A stretch of DNA of 64,000 nucleotides from positions 62,001 through 126,000 of the forward strand of contig NZ_JAOQJC010000007.1 in NCBI RefSeq assembly GCF_025567625.1, written 5' to 3'. The DNA is from Paenibacillus sp. J5C2022 (lineage in GTDB: Bacteria > Bacillota > Bacilli > Paenibacillales > Paenibacillaceae). Shown here one piece after another: positions 45,495 to 54,535 of the stretch. The notes under the pieces were generated by a model. The model made no database searches, had not been told where the DNA came from, and saw only the letters and a program-made list of their open reading frames with translations. The position numbers were made by a program, and so were the translations under genes. Position 1 is the first letter of the stretch, and the number at the start of each line of letters is the position of its first letter.

Positions 45495-45796
45495 GAATCT
45501 GCCTCCTCGTCTCTGTTGTTCATGACGGCCTCGTAGATTACGCCGGATTGTTCCCTGGCTATAGGCACCAAGAAGAGATTGCAATCGCCCCGCTCCTCAT
45601 GAGATAAAGAAATCATCTGCTGCTCCAGCAACGGTTCTTGCGGGCCTTGAAATAATAAACTGTATGTACGATAACCCGAAGCGCATCCAAGACTCTTCAC
45701 TTCCACAAGTCGAAATGTAGCAAACGACTCAGCAATGCGAGCGGTGAAAGGCGTGTTCAGCTCCTGTTGCCATTGTTCTTCTGTTGATAACAGCAT
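45476..45796 (-). CDS. DUF6916-like small protein
   Basis: 106 residues from ATG 45796, with AAGGAGG six bases upstream; a start 12 codons earlier has no RBS. The sequence fits DUF6916: FTARIAESFATFRLVEVKSL, YSLLFQGPQEPLLEQQ, then LFLVPIAREQSGVIYEAVMN. Members are repeatedly found directly before tail-collar/Mdp genes; their function is unknown. It is the first gene of this operon and divergent from the PhoX-like gene. Family assignment is from pattern memory, with no search run. Confidence 0.75.
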   Translation of the reverse strand: MLLSTEEQWQQELNTPFTARIAESFATFRLVEVKSLGCASGYRTYSLLFQGPQEPLLEQQMISLSHEERGDCNLFLVPIAREQSGVIYEAVMNNRDEEADSCQVIR

Positions 45797-45937
45797 AGCA
45801 GCCTCCTTAAAAGCAGATATATTCAATATCATATAAAAGAATTAATTTCTATCATTTCCCTTCCAATATTATAGCGTCGAATGTATGATAGGGAAAGATA
45901 ATATACAAAAATAACAATTAATTCTATAATCCCGCTC

Positions 45938-45964
45938 TTATTGTTATTGCAATGAATACAATAA
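45938..45964. promoter_or_regulatory. Inverted repeat in the divergent region before the phoX-like gene
   Basis: TTATTGT and ACAATAA (7-bp arms, 13-base spacing) with a smaller ATTGCAAT palindrome inside. It ends four bases before GGAGG of the PhoX-like gene, so a bound protein could block that gene. The 181-bp AT-rich region (45797-45977) also has a TATAAT at 45925-45930 without a clear -35. Confidence 0.35.
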
Positions 45965-45977
45965 TATGGAGGTTTCC

Positions 45978-47498
45978 ATGAACGAAAACCGCAACCAACA
46001 ATCTATATCACGCCGGAAATTTTTAGCTTATCTAGGCTCTACTGCAGCTACCGCGGCTATCGCATCTTCCGCTCTGTCCCCTCTGGTAGAATCGGCGGCA
46101 GCTTCCGGCTCGGCCTCGCCAGCCGCGGTCAAACCTATTGCATTCCCGCAATTAGCTCCGCAAAAGACTAATCGGCTGACTGTTGCATCGGGATACATAG
46201 CAAGCCCAATCACGGACCCGTCGTCTCTTATGTCTAACGCCAAATATATACGTCAGGTAGAATATTGGCAGGGCAACCGTGAAAATACCGGAGTCCTATG
46301 GGCATGCGGTCAAACCGTTGCTCATGAAGCGTCATTGTCGGATTCCGGATCTCTTCTAATCGACATACAGCGCCGGCACAATGGGCTTTGGACGAAGTCT
46401 GACAGCTTCCGGGAGCTGAATGCGAATAGCCGGCTTGCCTTTACCGGACCGGGCAAAAACGCTCGTTCACTGAACGGAGCTTCAATCGCGCAAGGCGTAT
46501 GGAGCAACGGTTATGGCGGGATGACGCCATGGGGCACCATGCTGGCAGGGGAATCGACATACAACAAGGGCGCTCATATCGCCGGCATCAATCCGCAGTC
46601 GTACGGATGGACGGCTGAAATCCACTCCGCCGACACCGGCATCACCGCTTATAAGCATACCGCCTTGGGACGGTTCTCGCATGGCAGCATGAATATCGCC
46701 ATCGCGGCAAGCGGACATGCTGTAGTCTATATGACGGGGGGACAAGTATTCTTCAAATATGTTAGCCGCGGAAAATACGATCCGGCCGCAGGAATAGGAA
46801 ATTCTCGCTTGCTGGAGGATGGCAAGCTGTACGCAGCCGATCTGGGCGGAGGACAGTGGCTTGAACTGTCCGTTGAGCCCATAAGACGCATACTGGGCGA
46901 CCCGTCTTATCGGATGCCGGCAGGGGTACAACGTTTGCGCGAAGAACTGCTCGGCTTGCTGAAGGAGCAGGCTGATGTGCTGGCCTATGCGGAGGAATCG
47001 GCACTGGTGCTGGGAGCAACGTTGCTGGAGCATGCTCGGGGAATCGCGCTTCATCCCGTCGATCAATCCGTATTCCTCTCACAGACGGGCAATGACCGGG
47101 CCGGACACGGCCATGGCAGCATTATTAGAATCCTGGAAAAGAATAACGATGCTGCGGCAACCGGCTTTCAATCCGATCAAATGGTGACAGGCGGCCTTCG
47201 TTCGGCGATCAGCTCTCCCGGTCCGCTGGCATTCGATCCTTTCGGTCGATTGTGGGTGGCGACGGATATAACGGCCGAGCAGCTTCACCAGGGCGCATAT
47301 GCTCCCTTCGGCAATAATGCCCTCTATATGCTTGCGCCATCAGGCGATGCGTTCGATAAGGCACAGGCCTTCGCGTACGCGCCAGGGTCTGCGGTACTGT
47401 CCGCGCCCGCATTTGCACCTGACGGTTCTATCTTCGCAGCCGTATGCTCCTTGGAGAATGCCGAGCATAATGCGGTTGTCGCTATAACAAAAGCGTGA
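45978..47498 (+). CDS. PhoX-family (DUF839) Tat-exported phosphatase-like protein
   Basis: 506 residues from ATG 45978, with GGAGG five bases upstream. A twin-arginine signal is clear: SRRKFLAYLGSTAATAA at about residues 10-26. The body resembles PhoX: the HEAS region near 120, the GYGGMTPWGTMLAGE motif near 180, and GIALHPVDQSVFLSQTGND near 360, where calcium/iron ligands usually lie. PhoX enzymes are folded in the cytoplasm with metal cofactors and release phosphate from esters outside. Several canonical acidic ligands could not be checked by eye. It has a separate promoter, divergent from the tail-collar operon. A shared terminator with the HupE-like gene follows. Confidence 0.85.
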   Translation: MNENRNQQSISRRKFLAYLGSTAATAAIASSALSPLVESAAASGSASPAAVKPIAFPQLAPQKTNRLTVASGYIASPITDPSSLMSNAKYIRQVEYWQGNRENTGVLWACGQTVAHEASLSDSGSLLIDIQRRHNGLWTKSDSFRELNANSRLAFTGPGKNARSLNGASIAQGVWSNGYGGMTPWGTMLAGESTYNKGAHIAGINPQSYGWTAEIHSADTGITAYKHTALGRFSHGSMNIAIAASGHAVVYMTGGQVFFKYVSRGKYDPAAGIGNSRLLEDGKLYAADLGGGQWLELSVEPIRRILGDPSYRMPAGVQRLREELLGLLKEQADVLAYAEESALVLGATLLEHARGIALHPVDQSVFLSQTGNDRAGHGHGSIIRILEKNNDAAATGFQSDQMVTGGLRSAISSPGPLAFDPFGRLWVATDITAEQLHQGAYAPFGNNALYMLAPSGDAFDKAQAFAYAPGSAVLSAPAFAPDGSIFAAVCSLENAEHNAVVAITKA

Positions 47499-47543
47499 AG
47501 CACGCTTCCAACCATAAAGGGGTTGTCCCAGCTTCAAACAAAT

Positions 47544-47581
47544 AAGCCTCCAAACCCGCATGAGAGCGGGGTTGGAGGCTT
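47544..47581. terminator. Convergent terminator hairpin
   Basis: Stem of about 16 pairs (AAGCCTCCAA and CCCGC with one mismatch) and a six-base loop, between the PhoX-like gene and the HupE-like gene. On the minus strand UUAUUUG follows, so it mainly ends the long minus operon. Confidence 0.75.
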
Positions 47582-47584
47582 GCC

Positions 47585-48685
47585 TCATTGCAGCCTTTCG
47601 ATTAACCAATACAATGCTACCAGGAAAATCAGGCAAGATGTCGAGAGCATGAATTTACGATACCACGGAAATCTCTGCAGCCATATCAAGCTTGGAAGCA
47701 ATAAGCACAGCACCATGATCTGACCCGCTTCCACTCCTAAATTAAACGTCACGAGCGAGCCGATCAGATTGTGCTCGGGAAGTCCAATGTCAGCCAAGGC
47801 TCCGGCGAAGCCCATGCCGTGAATCAGGCCAAATACGGTTGTCCATATCCACCGCCATTTCGCCTTGTGCACAAACAGATTCTCCACCGCCACATAACAG
47901 ATGGATAGGGCGATCAAGGCTTCGACCCATGACGGGATGACGTGAATGCGGCCCGACGCCACCAGGAATAGTGTGATGCTATGGGCGATTGTAAATGCGG
48001 TAACAATCTTTAACGCATCCTTAAAGCGAGGTGCGATTAATACTAACGCTAACAGAAACAGCAAGTGATCATAGCCGATTAAAATATGCTCGATTCCAAT
48101 TACGAAGTACTTCCACAAGACAGAGCCGGTACCCGCCTGAGCAGAGGCGTCAATCTGGGACAGAGGCATGGTTACCTGAATATCTTTTCTATGATTCTCA
48201 AGAATGTCCTGATAGAGAAATTCCCCTGCCTGGACCGAGAGTATGCTCTTATGGAAAGGGGCGTCCTCGTACACCAGATTGTAATGCATATCAAATTGCT
48301 CGATTGCTTCATCGGCGGTAAATTGCAATTGGAACACCACGCCTCTTGTAGCATCTCTGGTTACCGCTTCTATCGACAGCAATTCCATTGTCAAAGGGTT
48401 GGAATCGACAGCTATGCGAAGATATTTCCGTAAAAACGTCGCGATACCTTCTTTTTGCGAGGACACCTCCTCGTTATCCATTTCGCCATCCTTGTTGGCA
48501 TCAAACTGCGGCAGCAGATCTCGTTTATCCAGAAACAGCTCATAGTTGATCTCATTTCCCTTAACGGTAATTGCGGAGTAACCCAAGCTTTCGGAATGCG
48601 CAAGTACAGGTGTTGAAGTTCCAAGAAGCAATACGAACATCAACAAGGACAGGAAAGTTCGTGCATTCATAGTTCGTACATTCAT
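47585..48685 (-). CDS. HupE/UreJ-like membrane protein with EF-hand-like loop
   Basis: 366 residues. A signal peptide ends near VLAHS (about 30). An extracellular domain follows (about 31-185) holding DANKDGEMDNEE near residue 63, which matches a canonical EF-hand calcium loop (D1, N3, D5, E7, D9, E12). About six membrane segments in the C-terminal half carry HupE/UreJ-type histidines (GIEHILIGYDHLLFL and GLIHGMGFAGAL). HupE/UreJ proteins are linked to nickel or cobalt uptake in some bacteria; the metal here is unknown. It is the last gene of the phosphoesterase operon, and might feed metal to the metallophosphoesterases. That link is inference. Confidence 0.85.
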   Translation of the reverse strand: MNVRTMNARTFLSLLMFVLLLGTSTPVLAHSESLGYSAITVKGNEINYELFLDKRDLLPQFDANKDGEMDNEEVSSQKEGIATFLRKYLRIAVDSNPLTMELLSIEAVTRDATRGVVFQLQFTADEAIEQFDMHYNLVYEDAPFHKSILSVQAGEFLYQDILENHRKDIQVTMPLSQIDASAQAGTGSVLWKYFVIGIEHILIGYDHLLFLLALVLIAPRFKDALKIVTAFTIAHSITLFLVASGRIHVIPSWVEALIALSICYVAVENLFVHKAKWRWIWTTVFGLIHGMGFAGALADIGLPEHNLIGSLVTFNLGVEAGQIMVLCLLLPSLIWLQRFPWYRKFMLSTSCLIFLVALYWLIERLQ

Positions 48686-48780
48686 CAGATATGCCTCTTT
48701 TCAAAAAATGACCAGATTAAGACCAGGAGAGGAAGACAAAGGATCTCCCTCTCGCAGACTTCAACATATGCAAAGCAATC

Positions 48781-49833
48781 TTATTGCAATATTGCTCTGG
48801 CTACAATTTCAAGGTCGACTTGATCCACCTTGCCGTCATGATTCACATCCGCATTTTCATTCCAGTTCTCCTGACCTTGCAATTGGCCGTGTGCCCCTGC
48901 AACAATGCCCAGGTCACCAACAGAGCGTTTTTCGTCGCCATTGACATCTGCGTTGATGATCTGCTCGTCAAACTCTTGAAGCGCTGTTTTCAATGCCGCT
49001 TTCGCACTATCTACCTGCTCCTGAGCAGCATTCGAGTCGTTTGCTACTTCGGTAGCCGCATCGATTGCCGACTGCAATTGCGCTTTGGAACCTGCCGCAT
49101 ACAGACCGTCCTCATCGCCTTCCACTGCCTCATCGCGCTTGGCTTGAGCGCTCGCGATCAAGCTCTGCAATGACAGCTCTTGCTTTACTGTCACATTGGC
49201 GGAAGCCGTAAAGTTGCCGTCAGCAGTCGTGACTGTCACAGTCGCCTCTCCAGGAATAAGGCCGTTAAGCAGAGCTGTGCCGCCTGTATAGGTTACAGAT
49301 ACGACTGTAGGATCGCTGCTTTCCCACGACACTTGGGTATTGTACGCATTGGCCGGCGTAACCGTAGCCGTTAAGGTTTTGGTTTCGCCTTCCGTCAAGA
49401 CGACGTCCTGTTGATCAAGCGTCACCCCGTTAACGGGGATCTGTTCCACGACTTCGAATGTCTTGCGATCCACTTCCGTATAACCGTCATTGAGCAGAAA
49501 GAGCGCATCATACGTACCCGGAGCCAGCCCATTGCCGATACTGACCGTTCCGTCACCAGCCTTTAAATAACTCCATCTCAACGATGCACCTGCACCTGGA
49601 GGAACATCTCCGGTTTTGTAGATGCCGACCCAATCTTTCCCGTTTTCGCCGGCACCTGTGTACGACAGGGTGATGGCTTCCTCCTTTAGGTACTTGAGTT
49701 TGTCCATGGTTAAAGTCTGATCGGCAGCTGCTTCAGCGACATGAATGAAAGATGCAGCGGATACGTTGAGAAGCAATATCATGACTGACGCGAAACAAGC
49801 GATCAAACGCACCGAGTTTCGTTTTATGTTCAT
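48781..49833 (-). CDS. Secreted dockerin-containing protein with DWIGIY-type and Ig-like domains
   Basis: 350 residues from ATG 49833 (GGGG eight bases upstream); an ATG ten codons earlier has a poorer RBS. A signal peptide ends near HVAEA (about 29). Residues 30-120 form a beta-rich domain with KDWVGIYKTGD. A Big_2-like Ig domain spans about 130-215 and a FIVAR-like helical segment about 220-285. The C-terminal type I dockerin (about 293-350) has two calcium loops, DVNGDEKRSVGD and DVNHDGKVDQVD, each with the expected D/N/D/S-or-D/D ligands. No catalytic domain is seen. The neighbouring gene encodes a cohesin, so this protein is probably held on the surface by it. Confidence 0.9.
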   Translation of the reverse strand: MNIKRNSVRLIACFASVMILLLNVSAASFIHVAEAAADQTLTMDKLKYLKEEAITLSYTGAGENGKDWVGIYKTGDVPPGAGASLRWSYLKAGDGTVSIGNGLAPGTYDALFLLNDGYTEVDRKTFEVVEQIPVNGVTLDQQDVVLTEGETKTLTATVTPANAYNTQVSWESSDPTVVSVTYTGGTALLNGLIPGEATVTVTTADGNFTASANVTVKQELSLQSLIASAQAKRDEAVEGDEDGLYAAGSKAQLQSAIDAATEVANDSNAAQEQVDSAKAALKTALQEFDEQIINADVNGDEKRSVGDLGIVAGAHGQLQGQENWNENADVNHDGKVDQVDLEIVARAILQ

Positions 49834-49954
49834 TTGCCATTCCCCATTTCTCCCAATTTTCATCTTAATGAAACCTAAACCTTAGCTATCCTCGGCAGCA
49901 GCGTTATACAGCTATTATTGGACTAAAGCCATGTAACGCTGTGCCGATGAGGAT

Positions 49955-52900
49955 TTAGTTCAAGCTGTCCAATAGTGTTTGAAGTTGAGGGTTAAGGTTC
50001 AATGTATTCATAATGATCGTCAGAGCCTCAGCGCGTGTAGAGGTTCCTTTCGGATCAAATGCCCCCATTGGCTTGCCGTTGATGATGCCGGCTTGCGCCG
50101 CATCTTTAATTTGTTTTTTTGCATAAGAGCTTGCGCTTGACAGATCCGTGAAGTTGCCTTTGGAATCATCCTTATCCACCTGATTCAAGTCAACAATACG
50201 GGACACCATGATGACCATTTCTTCGCGGCTGATTGTTTTGTCCGGCTTGAAGGTTCCGTCTCCGTATCCGGCAATCACTCCTGCGTTCGCAAGCCGCTTA
50301 ATCGCGTTTTTAGCCCAATGACCGTTAATGTCTATCAGTTCATCCGCATCATTAGCACTTCCACTGACATTGAATACACGAGCGATGATCGTTGCGAACT
50401 CAGCGCGTGTGATTTTACCGTCTGGACGGAACGATCCATCCTCGAAACCATTGATAAAGTGCAGCTTTACGAATGTACCCATGGTCTTTTCGGCCCAGTG
50501 TCCTTCGATGTCAGCCAGTTCAATCTCAACATCAGATTTATTGGCTTCCTTTACCTTGGATTCGATCGCATCTATCAGATTTGTTTCATTCACTATATTA
50601 CTGTTGAAAACATTTTCCGATGGTTCCGTTGGTTCTGTTGGTTCTGTCGGTTCCGTCGGTTCTGTAATGATTGGCGGGATTGGCGGCAGTGTGCTACTCT
50701 TCGTACTGGCATTAATCTGAGCACTCCATTCGCTGGCTCCTGCCGAATTTTTAGCCCGTACCTTATACGTATGAGTCGAGTTTTCTGCAAGACCTGTATG
50801 TTCGAACGGACTGGAAAGATCCGTTTGAATAACGCCATCCACCATCAGGTCATAACTCGTTGCGTCTGTTACATTGTTCCAGGTTACGTTGATTTGCGAC
50901 TTGCTTACTGCTGTTGCGTTCAAGCCTGCAGGCACAGCAGGAATTTTATCTTCGTTACCGTCTTGGTCCAACACCTCTATATCATGGGAGGCACCATCTA
51001 TCTCTAGCTCATTTCCCTGTTCATTTGCAATCACAACATGATCCAAAGAAATCTTCGTCTTATAGGTAGCTTCAGTTACTGTTTTAGCCATAAACTTGAA
51101 TGAGAGTAAATCGCCTTCGACGGGCATACTTGCGCCTGCGCTGGCAGCCACAATCCGAATTTGTCCCGGCGCTGTCTCCTTTTGATTGATGACCTGGAAT
51201 CCGTCTTTCAGCGATATAATCGAATCGAGCTGCAAAATTTCCGGATCATAGCCAAGCGTCATATCTTGGGCATACACCGACTGGTATTCGCTTTGCGTTA
51301 CGCCATTGAATACCATTGTTACATCAAAGGTTTGGCCTTCATCCACCTGCTCCAAGCCTGCCAAAGTAATTGGAGCAGGCCCACTTGCCAACGACCGGAT
51401 TTGTTCCGAGGACAACGGCGCGTTATACATTCTCACATCATCCATCAATCCATTGAATGTATGGATGCCGCCCTCGCTGTTTCCGATAAAAGTACCCCCT
51501 GTGGGCATGTTTGGTGAAGTCGAGATATCGCCTCCTGATAACGCTACACTGCTGCCATTGATGTACAGCTTCCATGTTCCACTATGTCTTACCGCAGCGA
51601 CATGTGTCCACTGACCTACAGGAAGAGCAGACTCTGAGAAAAACTTAACCTTTCCTCCAAGCAAGAGTGCAACTTTAAAATTTGTGCCTTTGTCCAGCAT
51701 TAGAGCATAGCCGCTTCCACCTGTACTGCCGTTCACCAGGAATACTTGAGAGCCATCCGTGACTCCATTCCACTTCACCCAAGTTGACATTGTTACATTA
51801 TCTACACTAGCGGTGACCAGATCGGCACTGGCATAACTGCCGCTTTCGCTCAACATAAGCGAAGCTGTGCCTTCCACCTTGTCTGCTTCGCTATACGTCG
51901 CGCCGCCATTTAACGTGGCATGAAACGCATTAGAACTGCTGTCGTCACTATTGCCGTTGAAGGTCCACATCGCCGTGTAATCATTCAAGGTGACAGCCTT
52001 ATCCACTGTTGCACTGACGCTCGTTGTCAATGACACGTTGCCTGGGTTTTCCACCCCTGATGGCAACGTTACTATTCCGGTTATCGTGAAGGTTTGTGCA
52101 GTCTTTATATCCGGATCATAGTTTGAAGCGTCAACATCCCAAGTCACATCGGCATCCATATTCCCGCCACCATCAAGAACCAATCGTACCGTTTGCGGCA
52201 ATCGAAGAGCCTCTGCTGTCTTCGCTGTTCCGTTAAGCGCAAATACCGCTTCAGGCGCAGTAATGCTATCCAATCTGGCACTGTCCGTTATAATGTCAAT
52301 TTGCTGCGACGAACGGTTATACATGGAATCCGCGGCGAATACCCGGAGTAAATATGGCGTATTCGGCGATAACTCTGTAATCGTATATTGCCTGTACTCA
52401 TCGAAGGGCTTGTCCAGCGGCAGCGAAAGGCTGTTGAATTTTTTGTCCAGATCCCCTGTGAGCTTATTGATAAGCTCCACATTATATTCCAGGACGCGCA
52501 CATTATCATTTGCTTGCTTTATCGTAAAAGTAACCTCGTTGCTGTTGATGGAATTGATCGTAATACCCTCTTCAAACTGCGGAGGTATGAGTTCTCTTAT
52601 ATCGTTTTGGCTATACGTAAAGGCATTTCTGCCGCTGCCTGCGTTAACCACAAACGGTATGCCTACAAACTCATCCGTGCTCAAATTATATTGCTTGATA
52701 ATAATTTTCGGCCCATACACCTCCAAGAAATTCACGATGCGAGGCGTGGTTTTATATTTGATATACGAACCTTCTATATATCCTCCATACGGACCGGCAT
52801 CAATATAACTGGAATAGGACGACGCACCGGAATCGAGATAGGTAGCCGAGCCTTGATAGAGAGAGCGTTCGTCCGTTGGATCGTATTGCGTATGGCCTGA

Positions 52901-54481
52901 AAAATAGACCACCTGCGAAAATTCATTCTCGTCAATAAAATCTCCGAAAGCATTACTTGCCGAGCTGTTCCATCTCTCACTCCAAACGGTTCCCCTTACA
53001 GGGTAGTGAGACATGACAAATATAGGTTTTGTTGGATCATAATCAGATTCATCTGCGATTGTGTTTAGGAAATTCTTGGTTTTCCCCACCGTATTTTCGT
53101 TGTTGTAATTGGCGTCAAAACCGATAATATTGAATCCTTTTACTTTGACCCGATAAGCATCGTTAAAGAAATTGTTGTCGTACGATTGCGTAGATTCGTT
53201 CCACGCGCCCGCCGTACCAATCGGTATTAAGCTTTCGGCGCCGCCCATATCATGATTGCCTCTTACCATCAACAACTCCGTACTGTCAAATAAGCCCTCA
53301 TCCTGAAGCTTTTCGTATACCTTCTTAAGCTCTCCCATCCACACATATTCACTGGCCTGGTTACCGCCGGTAACGTCGCCAGGAATTAACATGACATCGG
53401 CCTGCGGGAATACGCCCATTGCTTTTCTGAAATCTGTTTCCACGCGCTCGATTGCTGCGGGATTGCTGCTGATCTCCGTGTCGCTGTTCACTGTTATATT
53501 CAAATCCGGGGGAGTTGCTGTTTTATTGCTTTTTTGGTAGATGAATATCGCGTTGTTTAGTTCACGCTCGTAATAATTGATCGTTTCCTGTGTATAGAAT
53601 TTGACACTTTGCGTTGTTGCAACTGTATTGGCATAATGATAAACCTTTTTCAAATAATCAAAGTCGATGTGGCTGAAGCCAGTGTTCAGACCTCCATCTA
53701 GGATTGTCTTTGCTTCCACTATTGCATCGTTAAGTGCGTTCATATCTACTGAATGTGCAGCGTAGTTGTTGTAATTCGCCTGAACCTCATCTGTGCTTAA
53801 TACGCCTTCCCAAATCATCAGATCGGCGATATCGAATGAGTTGCCTCCGTGGTTGCCCAATCCGTCGCTGCCAATATTTAAGGGATTCGAAGTATCCAAA
53901 GATCCGTGCCTCAGCGATGTTTCTGCCATTTTGTACGCATCAATATACAACGTCGCATGCATTTGATCTCTATCCACCACGAAAGTCACGTAACGCCAAT
54001 CGGAAGCATCGAACGTGTTGCGCCCAAAGGAAATGTTCTTTACTTTTGCGTCCGGAAAGCCAAAATTCATATTGACTGAATTGGCCGATGTATAGATCGC
54101 CCAGCCCGCATTAGAACCGTCGCTAAAATCCTTGTTGGATAAGATAACCTCATTATTATTGGTGTCGCCCTTATACCAGAAGGATACGGAAAAACTATCT
54201 TCGCCAACACTCAAGCTATTCGCCGTACCGACATAATTGCCGTTTCCGCCTTCCAAGTGCAAAGCTTTGGTCCCGGGCAATATGCCGTCTACATAACTGT
54301 AACTTCCATTTGCTATCAAATCCTCTTGATTGACATCATTCTTCAGATGATTATCGAATGTCATCGATGCCAGAAGCGGACTTTCATTGGCGCCATCAGT
54401 ATCCGTTGCTGCGTATCCGTTGCTTGAAAACATACCGAATAACATCGTTAATGCGAGAGTAAACGATAGAATCCTTTTCAC
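49955..54481 (-). CDS. SLH-anchored multidomain metallophosphoesterase with cohesin
   Basis: 1508 residues. Signal peptide (about 1-24), LamG/concanavalin domain (about 35-245), helical linker, calcineurin-like phosphoesterase (about 328-620), Fn3-like and Ig-like domains (640-830), second LamG (832-1032), cohesin (about 1036-1168), Fn3 (about 1180-1265), TEP-repeat linker and three SLH domains (about 1315-1500). Phosphoesterase ligands D369 (PGDVT), N409-H410 (GNHD), H492 (SHYP) and H530 are conserved, and D334 is present. The motif I His is E336 (SDTE) and the last His of GHxH is Q532. The cohesin and the dockerin encoded by the adjacent gene suggest a small surface complex. Confidence 0.9.
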   Translation of the reverse strand: MKRILSFTLALTMLFGMFSSNGYAATDTDGANESPLLASMTFDNHLKNDVNQEDLIANGSYSYVDGILPGTKALHLEGGNGNYVGTANSLSVGEDSFSVSFWYKGDTNNNEVILSNKDFSDGSNAGWAIYTSANSVNMNFGFPDAKVKNISFGRNTFDASDWRYVTFVVDRDQMHATLYIDAYKMAETSLRHGSLDTSNPLNIGSDGLGNHGGNSFDIADLMIWEGVLSTDEVQANYNNYAAHSVDMNALNDAIVEAKTILDGGLNTGFSHIDFDYLKKVYHYANTVATTQSVKFYTQETINYYERELNNAIFIYQKSNKTATPPDLNITVNSDTEISSNPAAIERVETDFRKAMGVFPQADVMLIPGDVTGGNQASEYVWMGELKKVYEKLQDEGLFDSTELLMVRGNHDMGGAESLIPIGTAGAWNESTQSYDNNFFNDAYRVKVKGFNIIGFDANYNNENTVGKTKNFLNTIADESDYDPTKPIFVMSHYPVRGTVWSERWNSSASNAFGDFIDENEFSQVVYFSGHTQYDPTDERSLYQGSATYLDSGASSYSSYIDAGPYGGYIEGSYIKYKTTPRIVNFLEVYGPKIIIKQYNLSTDEFVGIPFVVNAGSGRNAFTYSQNDIRELIPPQFEEGITINSINSNEVTFTIKQANDNVRVLEYNVELINKLTGDLDKKFNSLSLPLDKPFDEYRQYTITELSPNTPYLLRVFAADSMYNRSSQQIDIITDSARLDSITAPEAVFALNGTAKTAEALRLPQTVRLVLDGGGNMDADVTWDVDASNYDPDIKTAQTFTITGIVTLPSGVENPGNVSLTTSVSATVDKAVTLNDYTAMWTFNGNSDDSSSNAFHATLNGGATYSEADKVEGTASLMLSESGSYASADLVTASVDNVTMSTWVKWNGVTDGSQVFLVNGSTGGSGYALMLDKGTNFKVALLLGGKVKFFSESALPVGQWTHVAAVRHSGTWKLYINGSSVALSGGDISTSPNMPTGGTFIGNSEGGIHTFNGLMDDVRMYNAPLSSEQIRSLASGPAPITLAGLEQVDEGQTFDVTMVFNGVTQSEYQSVYAQDMTLGYDPEILQLDSIISLKDGFQVINQKETAPGQIRIVAASAGASMPVEGDLLSFKFMAKTVTEATYKTKISLDHVVIANEQGNELEIDGASHDIEVLDQDGNEDKIPAVPAGLNATAVSKSQINVTWNNVTDATSYDLMVDGVIQTDLSSPFEHTGLAENSTHTYKVRAKNSAGASEWSAQINASTKSSTLPPIPPIITEPTEPTEPTEPTEPSENVFNSNIVNETNLIDAIESKVKEANKSDVEIELADIEGHWAEKTMGTFVKLHFINGFEDGSFRPDGKITRAEFATIIARVFNVSGSANDADELIDINGHWAKNAIKRLANAGVIAGYGDGTFKPDKTISREEMVIMVSRIVDLNQVDKDDSKGNFTDLSSASSYAKKQIKDAAQAGIINGKPMGAFDPKGTSTRAEALTIIMNTLNLNPQLQTLLDSLN
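50622..50666. repeat. 9-bp tandem repeat encoding a Thr-Glu-Pro linker
   Basis: Five copies of a GGTTCYGTY-type unit encode the TEP linker between Fn3 and SLH domains of the metallophosphoesterase. Copy number may vary by slippage without breaking the frame. Confidence 0.85.
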
Positions 54482-54535
54482 TTGTGAAACCCTCCATACT
54501 TTAATGGTTTTAGGAGTTCGTATTATTCTCCAAGT

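Noticed and set aside
43837-45796. Prophage or tailocin remnant
   Set aside because: Only tail-collar proteins and DUF6916 are present; no capsid, portal, terminase, sheath, tape measure, lysis or integrase gene, and the operon ends in an SLH surface protein.
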